From contig CAMDMZ010000018.1 of the NCBI GenBank assembly GCA_945902805.1, positions 1 to 64,000 on the forward strand: a DNA stretch of 64,000 nucleotides, written 5' to 3'. The notes under the pieces were generated by a model. That model did not search any database. It saw nothing but the letters and a program-made list of their open reading frames with translations, and was not told the origin of the DNA. The DNA is from Propionivibrio dicarboxylicus. Lineage in GTDB: Bacteria > Pseudomonadota > Gammaproteobacteria > Burkholderiales > Rhodocyclaceae. Numbering within the stretch: position 1 is the stretch's first letter; each line of letters opens with the position of its first letter. A program made the position numbers and the translations under genes. This document shows, piece after piece, positions 42,253 to 53,444 of this stretch.

Positions 42253-42294
42253 TTAACAGTCCGGCGCTCTACCGACTGAGCTATCGAGGAATTG
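42253..42294. repeat. 42-bp direct repeat, copy B (truncated tRNA-Asn 5' half)
   Basis: Identical to 41963-42004. Only the tRNA 5' half up to the anticodon is present, so it cannot make a tRNA. It is the likely chromosomal half of the original tRNA-Asn. Confidence 0.85.
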
Positions 42295-42351
42295 CAAGGG
42301 GACGGATTATAACCTGAAGTACTCGTGCTGCAAGCGGAAAATCTGCTTCTT

Positions 42352-43622
42352 CAGGGCAAACGCATGAATCTTATACAAGGCCGAGGAGTTGGGCGCGATA
42401 GGAATCGGAGGTAGTGGCGATGAGTCGGCGCACCTTGATACCGCCCTTACGCTTTACAGGAGCAAGACGGATGAGATTCAAGGCGAAATGGCGGACGACG
42501 GCGAAGTTATGTGCGGCGTTGCCCGTGCGTGCCCGCATCTGATCATCGCCGAAGGTGACATCCATGCACCAATGCAGACTATTTTCGACGCGCCAGTGCA
42601 GGCGCACCGCCCGATTCAGCCGCACGGCGTCTGGCGGCAAGCTGGAGATATAGAAACGATGTTCCACGGTGGTCCTGCCCTGGATCGTCCGTTCGGACGT
42701 GATGATGGCAAACGACGTCAAGTCCGGCCAACGTTCCGGCGCATGCAGGCAGTCGAGTTGATCAAAGGCATGGCAGCGACGCACCTCCAGTCGTCCATGA
42801 TCTTTCTCGACCACTTCATCGAACTGATGCGGGGTCCGCTCGGGAGCCGCCAAGAATGCAGCAAAGAAGTCCCGCATCGAGTCGGCCAGTGTCGGCTGGT
42901 TGTCCTTGACCGACAGGATGTACTCGGCCCCACGATCCCGGATGGCTTGGGCAATGGTCGGCTGCGTCCCCATGGCATCGATGGTCACGATGCAGCCCTC
43001 CAGCGCCAGGGTAGCCAGCAGTTCGGGAATCGCCGTCTTCTCGTTCGACTTCTCGGCGGTGGCCCGCTGTCCCAGCACCACATTGGCATTCGCCGCAAAG
43101 GCGCTCACCAGATGCAGCGGTGTCGCATCGACCTTGCCCGAGCGCCGACTGGTCTTGCCGTCGATACTGACTACCTCATCGCGAGCCAGTGCCGGCACAG
43201 CCTGCCGGACCCAGCGCCGAAACGCGGCACCAAACTCCTCCGCATCAATGGCGGCAAATACCCGTCCAAAGGTGTCGTGCGAGGGAATCCCGTTCTCCCG
43301 CGTGAGGTACTGCCGGAACCAGTCCAGCTTTTCCTTCCCCCATTCCTCGATCTGAACAAAGTCATCGGCTCCGGCCAGTACGCCACATATGGCAACGACC
43401 AGCAGTTCCACCAAGCTATGTTCAACCTTCTTGGCTTGCCTGGGCTCCCGAATACCCACAAATACGTCCGTTATCCGCAACCGGCTTTCCGTCTCCATGA
43501 GTCACCCCAAAAAGACAGGAAACTACACAAATCAAACCGTTGTGAACAGCCCCCTTGCAACGCCTTGATCGTAAAAGACTATTTCAAGGGTTTACGACAG
43601 TGGCATTCATGCGTTTGCCCTG
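42352..43622. mobile_element. Complete ISAs1-family insertion sequence
   Basis: 1271 bp bounded by perfect 18-bp inverted repeats CAGGGCAAACGCATGAAT (42352-42369) and its complement (43605-43622). The flanks carry an identical 10-bp target duplication TCTGCTTCTT at 42342-42351 and 43623-43632, in the size range of this family. It contains one intact transposase. The intact duplication indicates recent insertion. Confidence 0.93.
42371..43498 (-). CDS. ISAs1-family transposase
   Basis: A 375-residue DDE transposase. An N-terminal DDE_Tnp_1-associated domain (about 8-95) precedes the catalytic domain with Asp in VVSIDGKTSRRS (about 116-127) and CIVTIDAMGTQPTIA (about 168-182), and the C-terminal HWRVENSLHWCMDVTFGDD holds the catalytic Glu. 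Full length, no frameshift, start 124 bp inside the right inverted repeat. Between the IS and the next gene (43633-43707) there is nothing. Confidence 0.95.
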   Translation of the reverse strand: METESRLRITDVFVGIREPRQAKKVEHSLVELLVVAICGVLAGADDFVQIEEWGKEKLDWFRQYLTRENGIPSHDTFGRVFAAIDAEEFGAAFRRWVRQAVPALARDEVVSIDGKTSRRSGKVDATPLHLVSAFAANANVVLGQRATAEKSNEKTAIPELLATLALEGCIVTIDAMGTQPTIAQAIRDRGAEYILSVKDNQPTLADSMRDFFAAFLAAPERTPHQFDEVVEKDHGRLEVRRCHAFDQLDCLHAPERWPDLTSFAIITSERTIQGRTTVEHRFYISSLPPDAVRLNRAVRLHWRVENSLHWCMDVTFGDDQMRARTGNAAHNFAVVRHFALNLIRLAPVKRKGGIKVRRLIATTSDSYRAQLLGLV

Positions 43623-43707
43623 TCTGCTTCTTAATCTTCAAAACGAACTCACCCGCCTCAAATTAACTTACCGGACCGAGTTCTGCACTCCGAGCGCAAT
43701 GCAGTAC

Positions 43708-44244
43708 TCAAAACTCTCCTTTGGCTCCCGCTTGCATGATTGATTCGAGAGCGTCACGCACATTGATAGCATCGGCTTTCAGTGATGGCGTGATATTGGG
43801 ATCGCCTAAGAAAATGTTCAGGTTCATCATCAGCAACCATCCCTGACCTTTGGCATCTTCAGCCAGAACAATACGGCACGGCAAATAGGCCGAAAAATGA
43901 ATATCGAATTCGACCATTTTCTTTGCCGTCATCGGATCACAGAACTGATAGATATCAATGCGACGTGATTTTTCGCCCATGGCAATAATCTGCTTTGACA
44001 AAGGCAGTTCGGCGACCAGTTTCATATTGATTTCATTGGCACGCGACTTCATTGCCTGAACCGCGTCATCCATGCTGACATCCTTGGCCAAGGGTAATTT
44101 CACCACGGTGTCGGCGATTTTCATCGGTGGCGGTGCTTTGCGCGGCGCGGCATGTGCGCTATGAGTAGCGGAAAGCGCAAACATGCCAACCACGAACGCT
44201 TTCATTAGCACACTAACGCCTTTGGCTTCCTTGGTCTGGTGCAT
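43708..44244 (-). CDS. Periplasmic DUF302-domain protein
   Basis: A 178-residue protein with a signal peptide (MKAFVVGMFALSATHSAHA, after a 13-residue charged lead) and a DUF302 domain (about 65-160, IYQFCDPMTAKKMVEFDIHF then SAYLPCRIVLAEDAKGQGW). DUF302 proteins are small alpha-beta proteins often linked to cytochromes or sulfur metabolism, function unproven. Start at 44244 with AGGAGAA 7 nt upstream. It follows the aminotransferase gene by 11 bp on the same strand. Confidence 0.8.
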   Translation of the reverse strand: MHQTKEAKGVSVLMKAFVVGMFALSATHSAHAAPRKAPPPMKIADTVVKLPLAKDVSMDDAVQAMKSRANEINMKLVAELPLSKQIIAMGEKSRRIDIYQFCDPMTAKKMVEFDIHFSAYLPCRIVLAEDAKGQGWLLMMNLNIFLGDPNITPSLKADAINVRDALESIMQAGAKGEF

Positions 44245-44255
44245 AACGATTTCTC

Positions 44256-45458
44256 CTAGCGGGTGATTGTGGCAATAGCATCGGCGACGTAGTCGATGTT
44301 CTTGGAATTCAGTGCGGCAAGACAAATGCGGCCGGTGCTGACGGCGTATATGCCAAATTCATCACGCAGACGATCGACTTGTGCGGCAGTAAGGCCGGTG
44401 TAGCTAAACATACCGCGTTGGGCGACGACAAAATCAAAATTCTGGGTAACGCCACGGGTCTTAAGCTTTTCGACGAGGCCGACGCGCATGGCGCGAATGC
44501 GCTCACGCATTCCAGCCAGCTCATCCTCCCATTGCTGACGGAGTTCGGGGCTGGCGAGCACCGCAGCAACGATAGCGCCGCCGTGGGTGGGCGGATTCGA
44601 ATAGTTGGTGCGAACCACGCGCTTGACCTGAGACATTACACGAGCGGCCTCCTCCTTGCTTGCCGCGACGATCGACAAAGCGCCTACACGTTCGCCATAC
44701 AAGGAGAACGATTTCGAAAAGCTGCTGGAAACGAAAAACTGCAAACCGGAAGCGGCGAACAGGTCGAGTGCCACGGCGTCTTGCGCAATTCCATCGGCGA
44801 ATCCCTGATACGCCATGTCGATGAAGGCAACCAGATTCCTGGCACGAATCACGTCGACAACCTCCTGCCATTGCGCGGCGGTGATATCGGCGCCGGTCGG
44901 GTTGTGACAGCAGGCATGCAAGACGACGATGCTATTGGCCGGCAATCCGTCAAGGCAAGCTTTCATTCCGGCGAAATTTACGCCCCGCGTGGCAGTGTCG
45001 TAATACGGATAGTTTTCAACGGTGAAGCCGGCGGATTCGAACAGCGCACGATGGTTTTCCCAGCTCGGGTCGCTGATGTACACCTTGGCGTCTAGGAACA
45101 GGCGCTTCAAGTAATCGGCACCGACTTTGAGTGCGCCCGTGCCGCCCAAGGCTTCCACCGTGACGACACGGCCGTCCTTCAGCAAGGGCGATTCGGCACC
45201 AAAGAGGAGTTTCTGCACCGCCTGGTTATAGGCCGCCAAACCTTCTATCGGCTGGTAGCCGCGTGCGGGCATGGCTTCGAGACGTGCCTTTTCGGCGGCT
45301 TTGACTGCGGTGAGCAGCGGAATCTTGCCATTGTCGTCGTAATAAACACCGACCCCGAGATTAACCTTGGTCGGACGCGTGTCGGCATTAAATCCTTCCG
45401 TAATGCCAAGAATGGGGTCGCGGGGGGCCATTTCGACGGTGGCAAAAATCGAGCTCAT
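44256..45458 (-). CDS. Aspartate/aromatic amino acid aminotransferase (class I PLP)
   Basis: A 400-residue PLP enzyme of the AspC/TyrB group. PLP Lys in SSSFSKSFSLYGERVG (about 247-262), the HACCHNPTGADIT substrate/cofactor loop and Arg near the C-terminus (STGRICLAALN) are present. It would interconvert aspartate or aromatic amino acids with their 2-oxoacids using 2-oxoglutarate. AspC and TyrB are not separable by eye. It is divergent from uvrB, with a dispersed-repeat copy in the gap. Confidence 0.93.
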   Translation of the reverse strand: MSSIFATVEMAPRDPILGITEGFNADTRPTKVNLGVGVYYDDNGKIPLLTAVKAAEKARLEAMPARGYQPIEGLAAYNQAVQKLLFGAESPLLKDGRVVTVEALGGTGALKVGADYLKRLFLDAKVYISDPSWENHRALFESAGFTVENYPYYDTATRGVNFAGMKACLDGLPANSIVVLHACCHNPTGADITAAQWQEVVDVIRARNLVAFIDMAYQGFADGIAQDAVALDLFAASGLQFFVSSSFSKSFSLYGERVGALSIVAASKEEAARVMSQVKRVVRTNYSNPPTHGGAIVAAVLASPELRQQWEDELAGMRERIRAMRVGLVEKLKTRGVTQNFDFVVAQRGMFSYTGLTAAQVDRLRDEFGIYAVSTGRICLAALNSKNIDYVADAIATITR

Positions 45459-45484
45459 GAAGTCTCCGGAATCAGTAAGGTTGA

Positions 45485-45510
45485 AAAAGTCGGTGCTGGC
45501 GGGACGGCGC
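45485..45510 (+). repeat. Dispersed 26-bp repeat, copy 8
   Basis: Perfect consensus copy in the divergent gap between the aminotransferase gene and uvrB, upstream of both genes. Confidence 0.85.
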
Positions 45511-45616
45511 TAAACGGCCTGGCCCGAAGCGCGCAATAATACCGCACCGGCGGCGATGGCTCGATTAGGTTTTGTCGTCATTTCTCGTTTTTCCATAAGT
45601 AAAACAGGGTGTTCGC

Positions 45617-47685
<2,069 letters not shown>

Positions 47686-47689
<4 letters not shown>

Positions 47690-48156
47690 TGCGACACCGC
47701 GTTCTGTTTGTGTGCACAGGGAATATTTGTCGTTCGCCGACCGCTGAAGGTGTGGCACGTGCAATCGCCAGTCAGCAGGGCATGGAGCGCCGTTTCGAGT
47801 TTGATTCGGCAGGCACTCAGGGTTATCACGTCGGCGAGCCACCGGACCCAAGGACCGTCGCCACCGCACTCAAACGCGGCTATGACTTATCGCCGCTACG
47901 GGCACGGCGCCTCGGTGAGTTTGACTTTGTCGCCTTTGACTATCTATTGGCGATGGATCGGACGCATCTCGAGATCATGCATCGCGCATCACCACCGGAA
48001 CATCGGCACAAACTGGGACTTTTTCTCAATCCGGCCGAACACCAGGAAGAGGAGGTTCCCGACCCGTACTACGGTGGAATTCAGGGCTTCGATCACGTGC
48101 TTGATCTCATTGAAGCCGGTGCCCAAAGTTTGATCAAGCGTCTGACACAGAAATAG
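47686..48156 (+). CDS. Low-molecular-weight protein-tyrosine phosphatase
   Basis: A 156-residue LMW-PTP. P-loop CTGNICRS (Cys10 nucleophile, Arg16) near the N-terminus and the general acid DPYYGG (about 128-133). It could dephosphorylate tyrosine kinases or small molecules. Its start overlaps the uvrB stop by 4 bp (ATGA), so the two are co-transcribed; a terminator follows. Confidence 0.92.
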
Positions 48157-48158
48157 AA

Positions 48159-48185
48159 AAGAGGCGCCGCAGCGCCTCTTTGTTT
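48159..48185. terminator. Terminator between the phosphatase gene and rne
   Basis: Stem GAGGCGC / GCGCCTC with a 4-nt loop, AAAAA-rich before and TTTGTTT after. It can act for both convergent genes. Confidence 0.85.
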
Positions 48186-48205
48186 GCGGCCTGGAAACAG
48201 TCCGT

Positions 48206-50920
48206 TCAATTGTTGCGAGTTTCAACCATCTGCAACGGTTCATTCGCCACGATCGCCGCTGGCTTTGGTTTGCGCCCCAGCGGTTGCGGTGTTGCGACAA
48301 CCGGCGAGGCGGCGACCCCGCTCGAACTCGTCTGAACCATCACCAATCCCGCGCTTTCCAGCGTTGTCGTGAGATCGACAGGCTTGGTTTCGACAATCGG
48401 ATGCGGTGCTGCTTCAGCCACTTCGGTCGCAGCGATCACTTCGGTCACAGCGGCCGTATCCGGGACAGCAACTGCAACGACCACGGCAGGTGCGATTTCA
48501 ACTGCGGAAACCGCAACCGACGCAACGTCGGGGGCTGCCGGCGGCGTGACCTCACGGGTCGGCTGCGGCATCATCTGTGGCGGCGGGGAAACAGGAACAA
48601 CCGGCTCGACCGCCGCCAGTGCGGCTGTCACGACAAGCGGATGCGCTTCCGCAACCACGACCGCTGTGGTTGCCGCAGCGGCACCAGGATTGATGTCTGA
48701 AACCGCACTCATGACACCGTCGCTTTGCGGAGCCGACACCTGTCCATCAGGATTGTTCTGCACCTCGTCACGCCGCTCGCCACGGCCACGGCCACGACCA
48801 CGCCGACTACGGCCACGATTACCCGCATCGCCATCAGCCGTCGCCTCAGCCCCAAAAGTCGGTGCTAGCGGGACGGCGCTTTGCGCCTCGGGCTTGTCAT
48901 TTCGCGGCGGCCTCGGCTCGCGAGGCTCACGTGGTGGCCGTGGTTCACGAACTTCCTTCGGCTCACGGCCCTCTTTTTGCTCGCCACGACCACGGCGGCT
49001 TCCACCTTCCGTCGGAACGTCATCACGCTTGGGCAGCGCCGGCTGACGGTTACCTGCCTCGCGCGTTTCACGTCCTTCTTTATTGTCCCGGCCATCGCGA
49101 CCGCGACCATCACGACGTCCATCACGACCGCGACCATTGCGGCTGTTACGGTCACCGCGCCCGGATTGTTCACCGCTAGCTTCAGCACTGACCACCGGAG
49201 TTTCTTTCTTTTCAGAACGGAACCACGAGGCAATCATGGCAAACAGACCACCAGTCGCGGCGGGAGCCGGTGCCGGCGTTGCAGATTTCGGTTCCACGAT
49301 CGGCGCTGGTTGATCCGGCGTAATGCCCTTGACGGCCGCAACCGCTCTAACTGGCTTGGCCTCATTCTGGGCCGAAGGCGGCTGGTAGGCTTCTTCGACC
49401 GGCTTTTCGGCCATCTGGTAACTGGCAATCTGAACGCCTTCAACATTCAGTTGGTCATGGCGCAGGCGGACAATTTCATGTGCCGGCGTTTCCAGATGGC
49501 GATTCGGCACAATCACCAGATTGACGTGATGACGCACTTCGATGTGGGCAATATCCACGCGCTTTTCATTCAGCAGGAAGGTGCCAACATCGACCGGAAC
49601 CTGGCAATGCAGGGCGCCGGTATTTTCCTTCATCGCCTCTTCTTCGAGGATGCGCAGGATGTGCAGCGCCGCCGATTCGGTCGACCGGATATGGCCGGTG
49701 CCGGTGCAGCGAGGGCACGTAATGTAGCTAGTCTCGGCCAACGCCGGACGCAACCGCTGACGCGACAGTTCGAGCAAACCAAAACGGCTGATCTTGCCGG
49801 TCTGGACGCGGGCACGATCAAAGTGCAGCGCATCGCGCAGCCGGTTCTCCACTTCGCGCTGATTTTTGGCGGACTCCATGTCAATGAAGTCGATGACGAT
49901 CAGTCCGCCGAGGTCGCGCAGGCGGAGCTGGCGAGCAATCTCGTCGGCGGCTTCGCAGTTGGTGCGGAAGGCAGTTTCCTCAATGTCGCTGCCCTTGGTG
50001 GCGCGACCGGAGTTAACGTCAACTGAGACCAAAGCCTCGGTATGGTCGATAACGATGGCGCCGCCGGATGGCAAAGTCACCTGACGCGAATAGGCCGACT
50101 CAATCTGGTGTTCAATCTGGAACCGTGAAAATAGCGGCACATCGTCGTGGTAACGCTTGACCTTGGAGACGTTGCCCGGCATGACGTGGGCCATGAACTG
50201 CTGCGCCTGCTCGAAAACATCGTCGGTATCGATCAGGATCTCGCCGATTTCGGAATGGAAGTAATCGCGAATGGCACGGATAACCAGGCTCGACTCCTGA
50301 TAAATCAGGAAGGCGCCGTTTTGCGCCTTGGCTGCACCGTCGATTGCACCCCAAAGTTGTAGCAGATAGTTGAGATCCCACTTCAACTCTTCAAAACCAC
50401 GACCAATGCCGGCGGTACGAGCAATCAAACTCATGCCGGAGGGCGGGTTGAGCTGATCCATGATTTCGCGCAGTTCCTGGCGATCCTCACCCTCGACACG
50501 ACGCGAAACGCCACCACCACGCGGGTTATTTGGCATCAGCACCAGGTAGCGCCCGGCCAGCGAAACATAGGTGGTCAGCGCCGCCCCCTTGTTGCCGCGC
50601 TCGTCTTTTTCGACCTGGACGATGAGTTCCTGACCGGTGGTCAGCGCATCCTGGATGCGCGCCTTGCCGGCATCTACACCCGGCTTGAAGTAGTTACGCG
50701 AGACCTCCTTGAACGGCAGGAAGCCGTGGCGCTCGGCGCCATAGTCGACAAATGCCGCTTCGAGACTGGGCTCGATACGGGTGATGACGGCTTTATAGAT
50801 ATTGCTCTTGCGTTGCTCTTTGGCTGCCGATTCGATGTCTAGGTCAATCAGTTTCTGACCATCAACAATCGCGACGCGGAGTTCCTCGGCCTGCGTCGCA
50901 TTGAATAACATGCGTTTCAT
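48206..50920 (-). CDS. rne: Ribonuclease E
   Basis: A 904-residue endoribonuclease that leads mRNA decay and rRNA/tRNA processing. The N-terminal catalytic half (1-500) has the S1 domain (about 38-120), the 5' sensor, DNase I-like site (GLIVIDFIDM) and the Zn-link CPRCTGTG. The C-terminal half is Arg-rich, then Ala/Pro/Val-rich, the disordered scaffold for the degradosome. The start at 50920 (MKRMLFNATQ) follows AGGAG. A dispersed-repeat copy lies antisense within the tail. It is divergent from rluC across a 550-bp leader, as in many proteobacteria. Confidence 0.95.
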   Translation of the reverse strand: MKRMLFNATQAEELRVAIVDGQKLIDLDIESAAKEQRKSNIYKAVITRIEPSLEAAFVDYGAERHGFLPFKEVSRNYFKPGVDAGKARIQDALTTGQELIVQVEKDERGNKGAALTTYVSLAGRYLVLMPNNPRGGGVSRRVEGEDRQELREIMDQLNPPSGMSLIARTAGIGRGFEELKWDLNYLLQLWGAIDGAAKAQNGAFLIYQESSLVIRAIRDYFHSEIGEILIDTDDVFEQAQQFMAHVMPGNVSKVKRYHDDVPLFSRFQIEHQIESAYSRQVTLPSGGAIVIDHTEALVSVDVNSGRATKGSDIEETAFRTNCEAADEIARQLRLRDLGGLIVIDFIDMESAKNQREVENRLRDALHFDRARVQTGKISRFGLLELSRQRLRPALAETSYITCPRCTGTGHIRSTESAALHILRILEEEAMKENTGALHCQVPVDVGTFLLNEKRVDIAHIEVRHHVNLVIVPNRHLETPAHEIVRLRHDQLNVEGVQIASYQMAEKPVEEAYQPPSAQNEAKPVRAVAAVKGITPDQPAPIVEPKSATPAPAPAATGGLFAMIASWFRSEKKETPVVSAEASGEQSGRGDRNSRNGRGRDGRRDGRGRDGRDNKEGRETREAGNRQPALPKRDDVPTEGGSRRGRGEQKEGREPKEVREPRPPREPREPRPPRNDKPEAQSAVPLAPTFGAEATADGDAGNRGRSRRGRGRGRGERRDEVQNNPDGQVSAPQSDGVMSAVSDINPGAAAATTAVVVAEAHPLVVTAALAAVEPVVPVSPPPQMMPQPTREVTPPAAPDVASVAVSAVEIAPAVVVAVAVPDTAAVTEVIAATEVAEAAPHPIVETKPVDLTTTLESAGLVMVQTSSSGVAASPVVATPQPLGRKPKPAAIVANEPLQMVETRNN
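48854..48879 (+). repeat. Dispersed 26-bp repeat, copy 9 (antisense in the rne tail)
   Basis: AAAAGTCGGTGCTAGCGGGA then CGGCGC, one mismatch. It encodes part of AQSAVPLAPTFG in the disordered C-terminal half of RNase E. Confidence 0.8.
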
Positions 50921-51473
50921 GTGTGCTCCTATGCGCTGCACTTGCACGGCAGGCAGGAGGGCACGACAAGCCACGCACCACGGGCGTCAGGATGCGGGTG
51001 GTGGGCGGTGGGTTTGCGGGTTCATTGGCAGGGCCATGGGTGATCGGTTCTGCAGTGGATAAAGGAAAACGGCAAACTCGGAATTCTTGTCGGACCACCC
51101 GTGCATGTCGCCATGGCCACAAAAAGGTGGGTGGCGAAACAACACAGGCTGTGCCCTGTCTCTGCCCAATTCGTGCGTTGGGTGCGCGCAATCAAGTAAG
51201 ATCGCTCTCTTTGCGGGCAAGCGAAAAACCCGGTGGCCGGCTGGTGCCGCAGGTGCCAGATTGGAATTGCAATAGTGCTGCCAATATGGGAACCAGGCGA
51301 TTGCGCCAAAACTGAGGGACCTGTTCGCCACACTTCTCAACATAGAACGCCAGACATCGGCGAGGCGGGAAACAGGCTTCAGCAACATCCCGGAAACTGT
51401 GTCGCCGACGCCACTTCGGGCCGCCGGGCACACCGTTTCGGAACGGCTAGCCAACAGCTTAGTATATTTCAGA
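50921..51473. promoter_or_regulatory. Long divergent leader between rne and rluC
   Basis: About 550 bp without a convincing gene. It contains CACCC/GGGTG inverted repeats (around 51086-51135) and CCCAAT/TTGGG-type pairs near 51170. In E. coli rne has a long structured 5' UTR through which RNase E controls its own mRNA; the same arrangement is plausible here. Individual promoters could not be fixed by eye. Confidence 0.4.
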
Positions 51474-52436
51474 ATGAATGACTTGAGCAAAGATTCGGTA
51501 GCAATGCTTGAGGTTGGCGAGGAGTCCGCCGGCCAGCGCATTGACAATTTTCTGCTGCGGCTGGCGAAAGGCGTGCCGAAAAGCCACGTCTATCGCATCC
51601 TGCGCAGTGGTGAAGTGCGCGTGAATAAAGGCCGCATCGGCGCTGACTATCGCCTTCAAATTGGCGACCGCGTGCGTGTCCCGCCCATGCGGATTGCCGA
51701 ACGTGCACTGCAAGCGATTGTTCCCGCAAAGGAATTCGCCATTGCACACGAAGATGAAGCGCTGTTGGTGGTGGATAAGCCTTCTGGAGTCGCAGTGCAC
51801 GGCGGCAGCGGCGTCAGCTTCGGTGTCATCGAGCAACTGCGCCGGGCCAGGCCGCAGGCCAAACTACTGGAACTCGCCCATCGTCTTGATCGCGAGACTT
51901 CGGGCCTTTTGATCGTAGCCAAGAAGCGCTCGGCGTTGACCAAGTTGCACGACCAATTTCGCGATGGTGTGATCGCCAAGCGTTACTTGGCGCTGGTCAA
52001 AGGACGTTGGCACAATGCCTTGCAGCATGTACGCGAACCGCTGTTCAAGTATTTGTTGCCAGACGGCGAGCGGCGGGTACGGGTCGATCCCGAAGGAAAG
52101 GTTGCCCATTCCATTGTTCGCTTGGTAGCACGCTGGGAGAATTTCAGTTTGGTCGAGGTCGAACTGAAGACCGGTCGCACCCACCAGATTCGCGTCCATT
52201 TGTCGCATCTGGGCTTTCCCATCGCGGGCGACGACAAGTATGGCGACTTTGCCCTCAACCGCGAATTGCAAAAGACCGGTTTGAAGCGCATGTTTCTGCA
52301 TGCGGCCAAACTGGCCTTGCCCCATCCCCTCACCGGCGACGCGCTTGCTCTGGAGTCTCCTTTGCCTGCCGAGTTAAGGAATTTTCTCGGCACTCTCGAT
52401 CGCCACGAAGGGCGCGACCATGGCGAAGCGATTTGA
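51474..52436 (+). CDS. rluC: 23S rRNA pseudouridine synthase, RluC type
   Basis: A 320-residue RluA-family enzyme: N-terminal S4 RNA-binding domain (about 18-75) and the synthase domain with catalytic Asp in HRLDRETSGLL (about 139-149). RluC modifies U955, U2504 and U2580 in E. coli 23S rRNA. The divergent rne neighbour is typical of rluC. The ATG at 51474 lacks a good RBS; an ATG at 51504 is the alternative. It overlaps the next gene by 17 bp. Confidence 0.92.
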   Translation: MNDLSKDSVAMLEVGEESAGQRIDNFLLRLAKGVPKSHVYRILRSGEVRVNKGRIGADYRLQIGDRVRVPPMRIAERALQAIVPAKEFAIAHEDEALLVVDKPSGVAVHGGSGVSFGVIEQLRRARPQAKLLELAHRLDRETSGLLIVAKKRSALTKLHDQFRDGVIAKRYLALVKGRWHNALQHVREPLFKYLLPDGERRVRVDPEGKVAHSIVRLVARWENFSLVEVELKTGRTHQIRVHLSHLGFPIAGDDKYGDFALNRELQKTGLKRMFLHAAKLALPHPLTGDALALESPLPAELRNFLGTLDRHEGRDHGEAI

Positions 52437-53076
52437 ACTGATCGTTTTTGATTGGGACGGCACGTTGCTCGATTCGACGGCCGCCATCGCCACCAGCGTC
52501 CAAGCCGCAGCGCGCGACCTTGATTTGCCGGTGCCGAGCGACGAGCGTGCGCGCCATATCATCGGCCTCGGTCTGATCGACGCGATGCGTTACGCCCTGC
52601 CGGATTTGCCGGAGCATCGCTATCGAGAGGTCGCCAACCGCTATCGCCACCACTACCTCTCGCGCGACCACGAACTGGAACTATTCGCCGGCGCGGTCGA
52701 ATTGATCGAAAGTCTGGCCAGCGCTGGCCATCAACTCGCTGTCGCCACGGGTAAGTCGCGCGTGGGCCTAGACCGCGCCTTCGCCGCGAGTGGTCTCGGT
52801 CCGCTTTTTGTTGCTTCACGCACCGCCGACGAATGTCATTCCAAGCCGCATCCACAGATGTTGTTGGAATTGATGGAGGAACTGGGTGTTGCCCCGGAGG
52901 CAACACTCATGATTGGCGACACCACGCATGATCTGCAAATGGCACAAAACGCCGGGGTCGCGTGCCTGGGCGTCAGCTACGGCGCGCATCCACGAGAAGC
53001 TCTGGTTGATTTGGCGCCAGTGTTTTGCGCCGATGATGTGGGGCAAATGACCGCCTGGTTGCGGGAAAATGCATGA
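52420..53076 (+). CDS. HAD-superfamily phosphatase (phosphoglycolate phosphatase-like)
   Basis: A 218-residue HAD hydrolase: nucleophile motif DWDGTLLDS (Asp11, Asp13), motif II VATGKSR, motif III Lys in SKPHPQ, and motif IV GDTTHDLQMA. It is probably a sugar- or glycolate-phosphate phosphatase; in many betaproteobacteria it is annotated Gph-like next to rluC. It overlaps rluC at its start and the Rieske gene at its end (ATGA). Confidence 0.88.
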   Translation: MAKRFELIVFDWDGTLLDSTAAIATSVQAAARDLDLPVPSDERARHIIGLGLIDAMRYALPDLPEHRYREVANRYRHHYLSRDHELELFAGAVELIESLASAGHQLAVATGKSRVGLDRAFAASGLGPLFVASRTADECHSKPHPQMLLELMEELGVAPEATLMIGDTTHDLQMAQNAGVACLGVSYGAHPREALVDLAPVFCADDVGQMTAWLRENA

Positions 53077-53444
53077 GTGAGCGAGTAATTTGCGCCAGCG
53101 AACAGTTGATCGACGGCGGACTTGGCGTGCGCTTTGCGATCGCAAGCGAAAGAAAAGTCGGTGATGGCGACACGGCGCCCGCTTTCGCCATACGCTTTCG
53201 CGGTCGAGTTCATGCCTATTTGAATCGCTGCGGCCACGTCCCGGTGGAGTTGGATTGGCAAGCTGGCGAGTTCTTCGACTATTCCGGCTTATACTTGATA
53301 TGTGCTACGCATGGCGCACTGTATGCGCCGGAAACAGGGCGTTGCACAGCAGGACGCTGTAATGGCAAAGGACTGCAAAAACTCGACATTGGCGAGCACG
53401 GCGGGCAGGTTTTCTTGATTGAGGAAGGTAAGGCAAGTGGCTGA
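53073..53444 (+). CDS. Small Rieske [2Fe-2S] protein
   Basis: A 123-residue soluble Rieske-type protein. Ligand motifs C53-G-H55 and C77-x2-H80 are intact, giving a [2Fe-2S] centre. The usual substrate domain is absent, so it is a ferredoxin-like Rieske protein. It is in an operon with rluC, a HAD phosphatase and SppA, an order seen in other betaproteobacteria, with no known pathway link. A degenerate dispersed repeat at 53153-53178 encodes its RKVGDGDTAP segment. Confidence 0.85.
   Translation: MSERVICASEQLIDGGLGVRFAIASERKVGDGDTAPAFAIRFRGRVHAYLNRCGHVPVELDWQAGEFFDYSGLYLICATHGALYAPETGRCTAGRCNGKGLQKLDIGEHGGQVFLIEEGKASG
53153..53178 (+). repeat. Dispersed 26-bp repeat, copy 10 (diverged, in the Rieske gene)
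   Basis: AAAAGTCGGTGATGGCGACA then CGGCGC: three mismatches. Coding frame reads KVGDGDTA. Confidence 0.5.
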
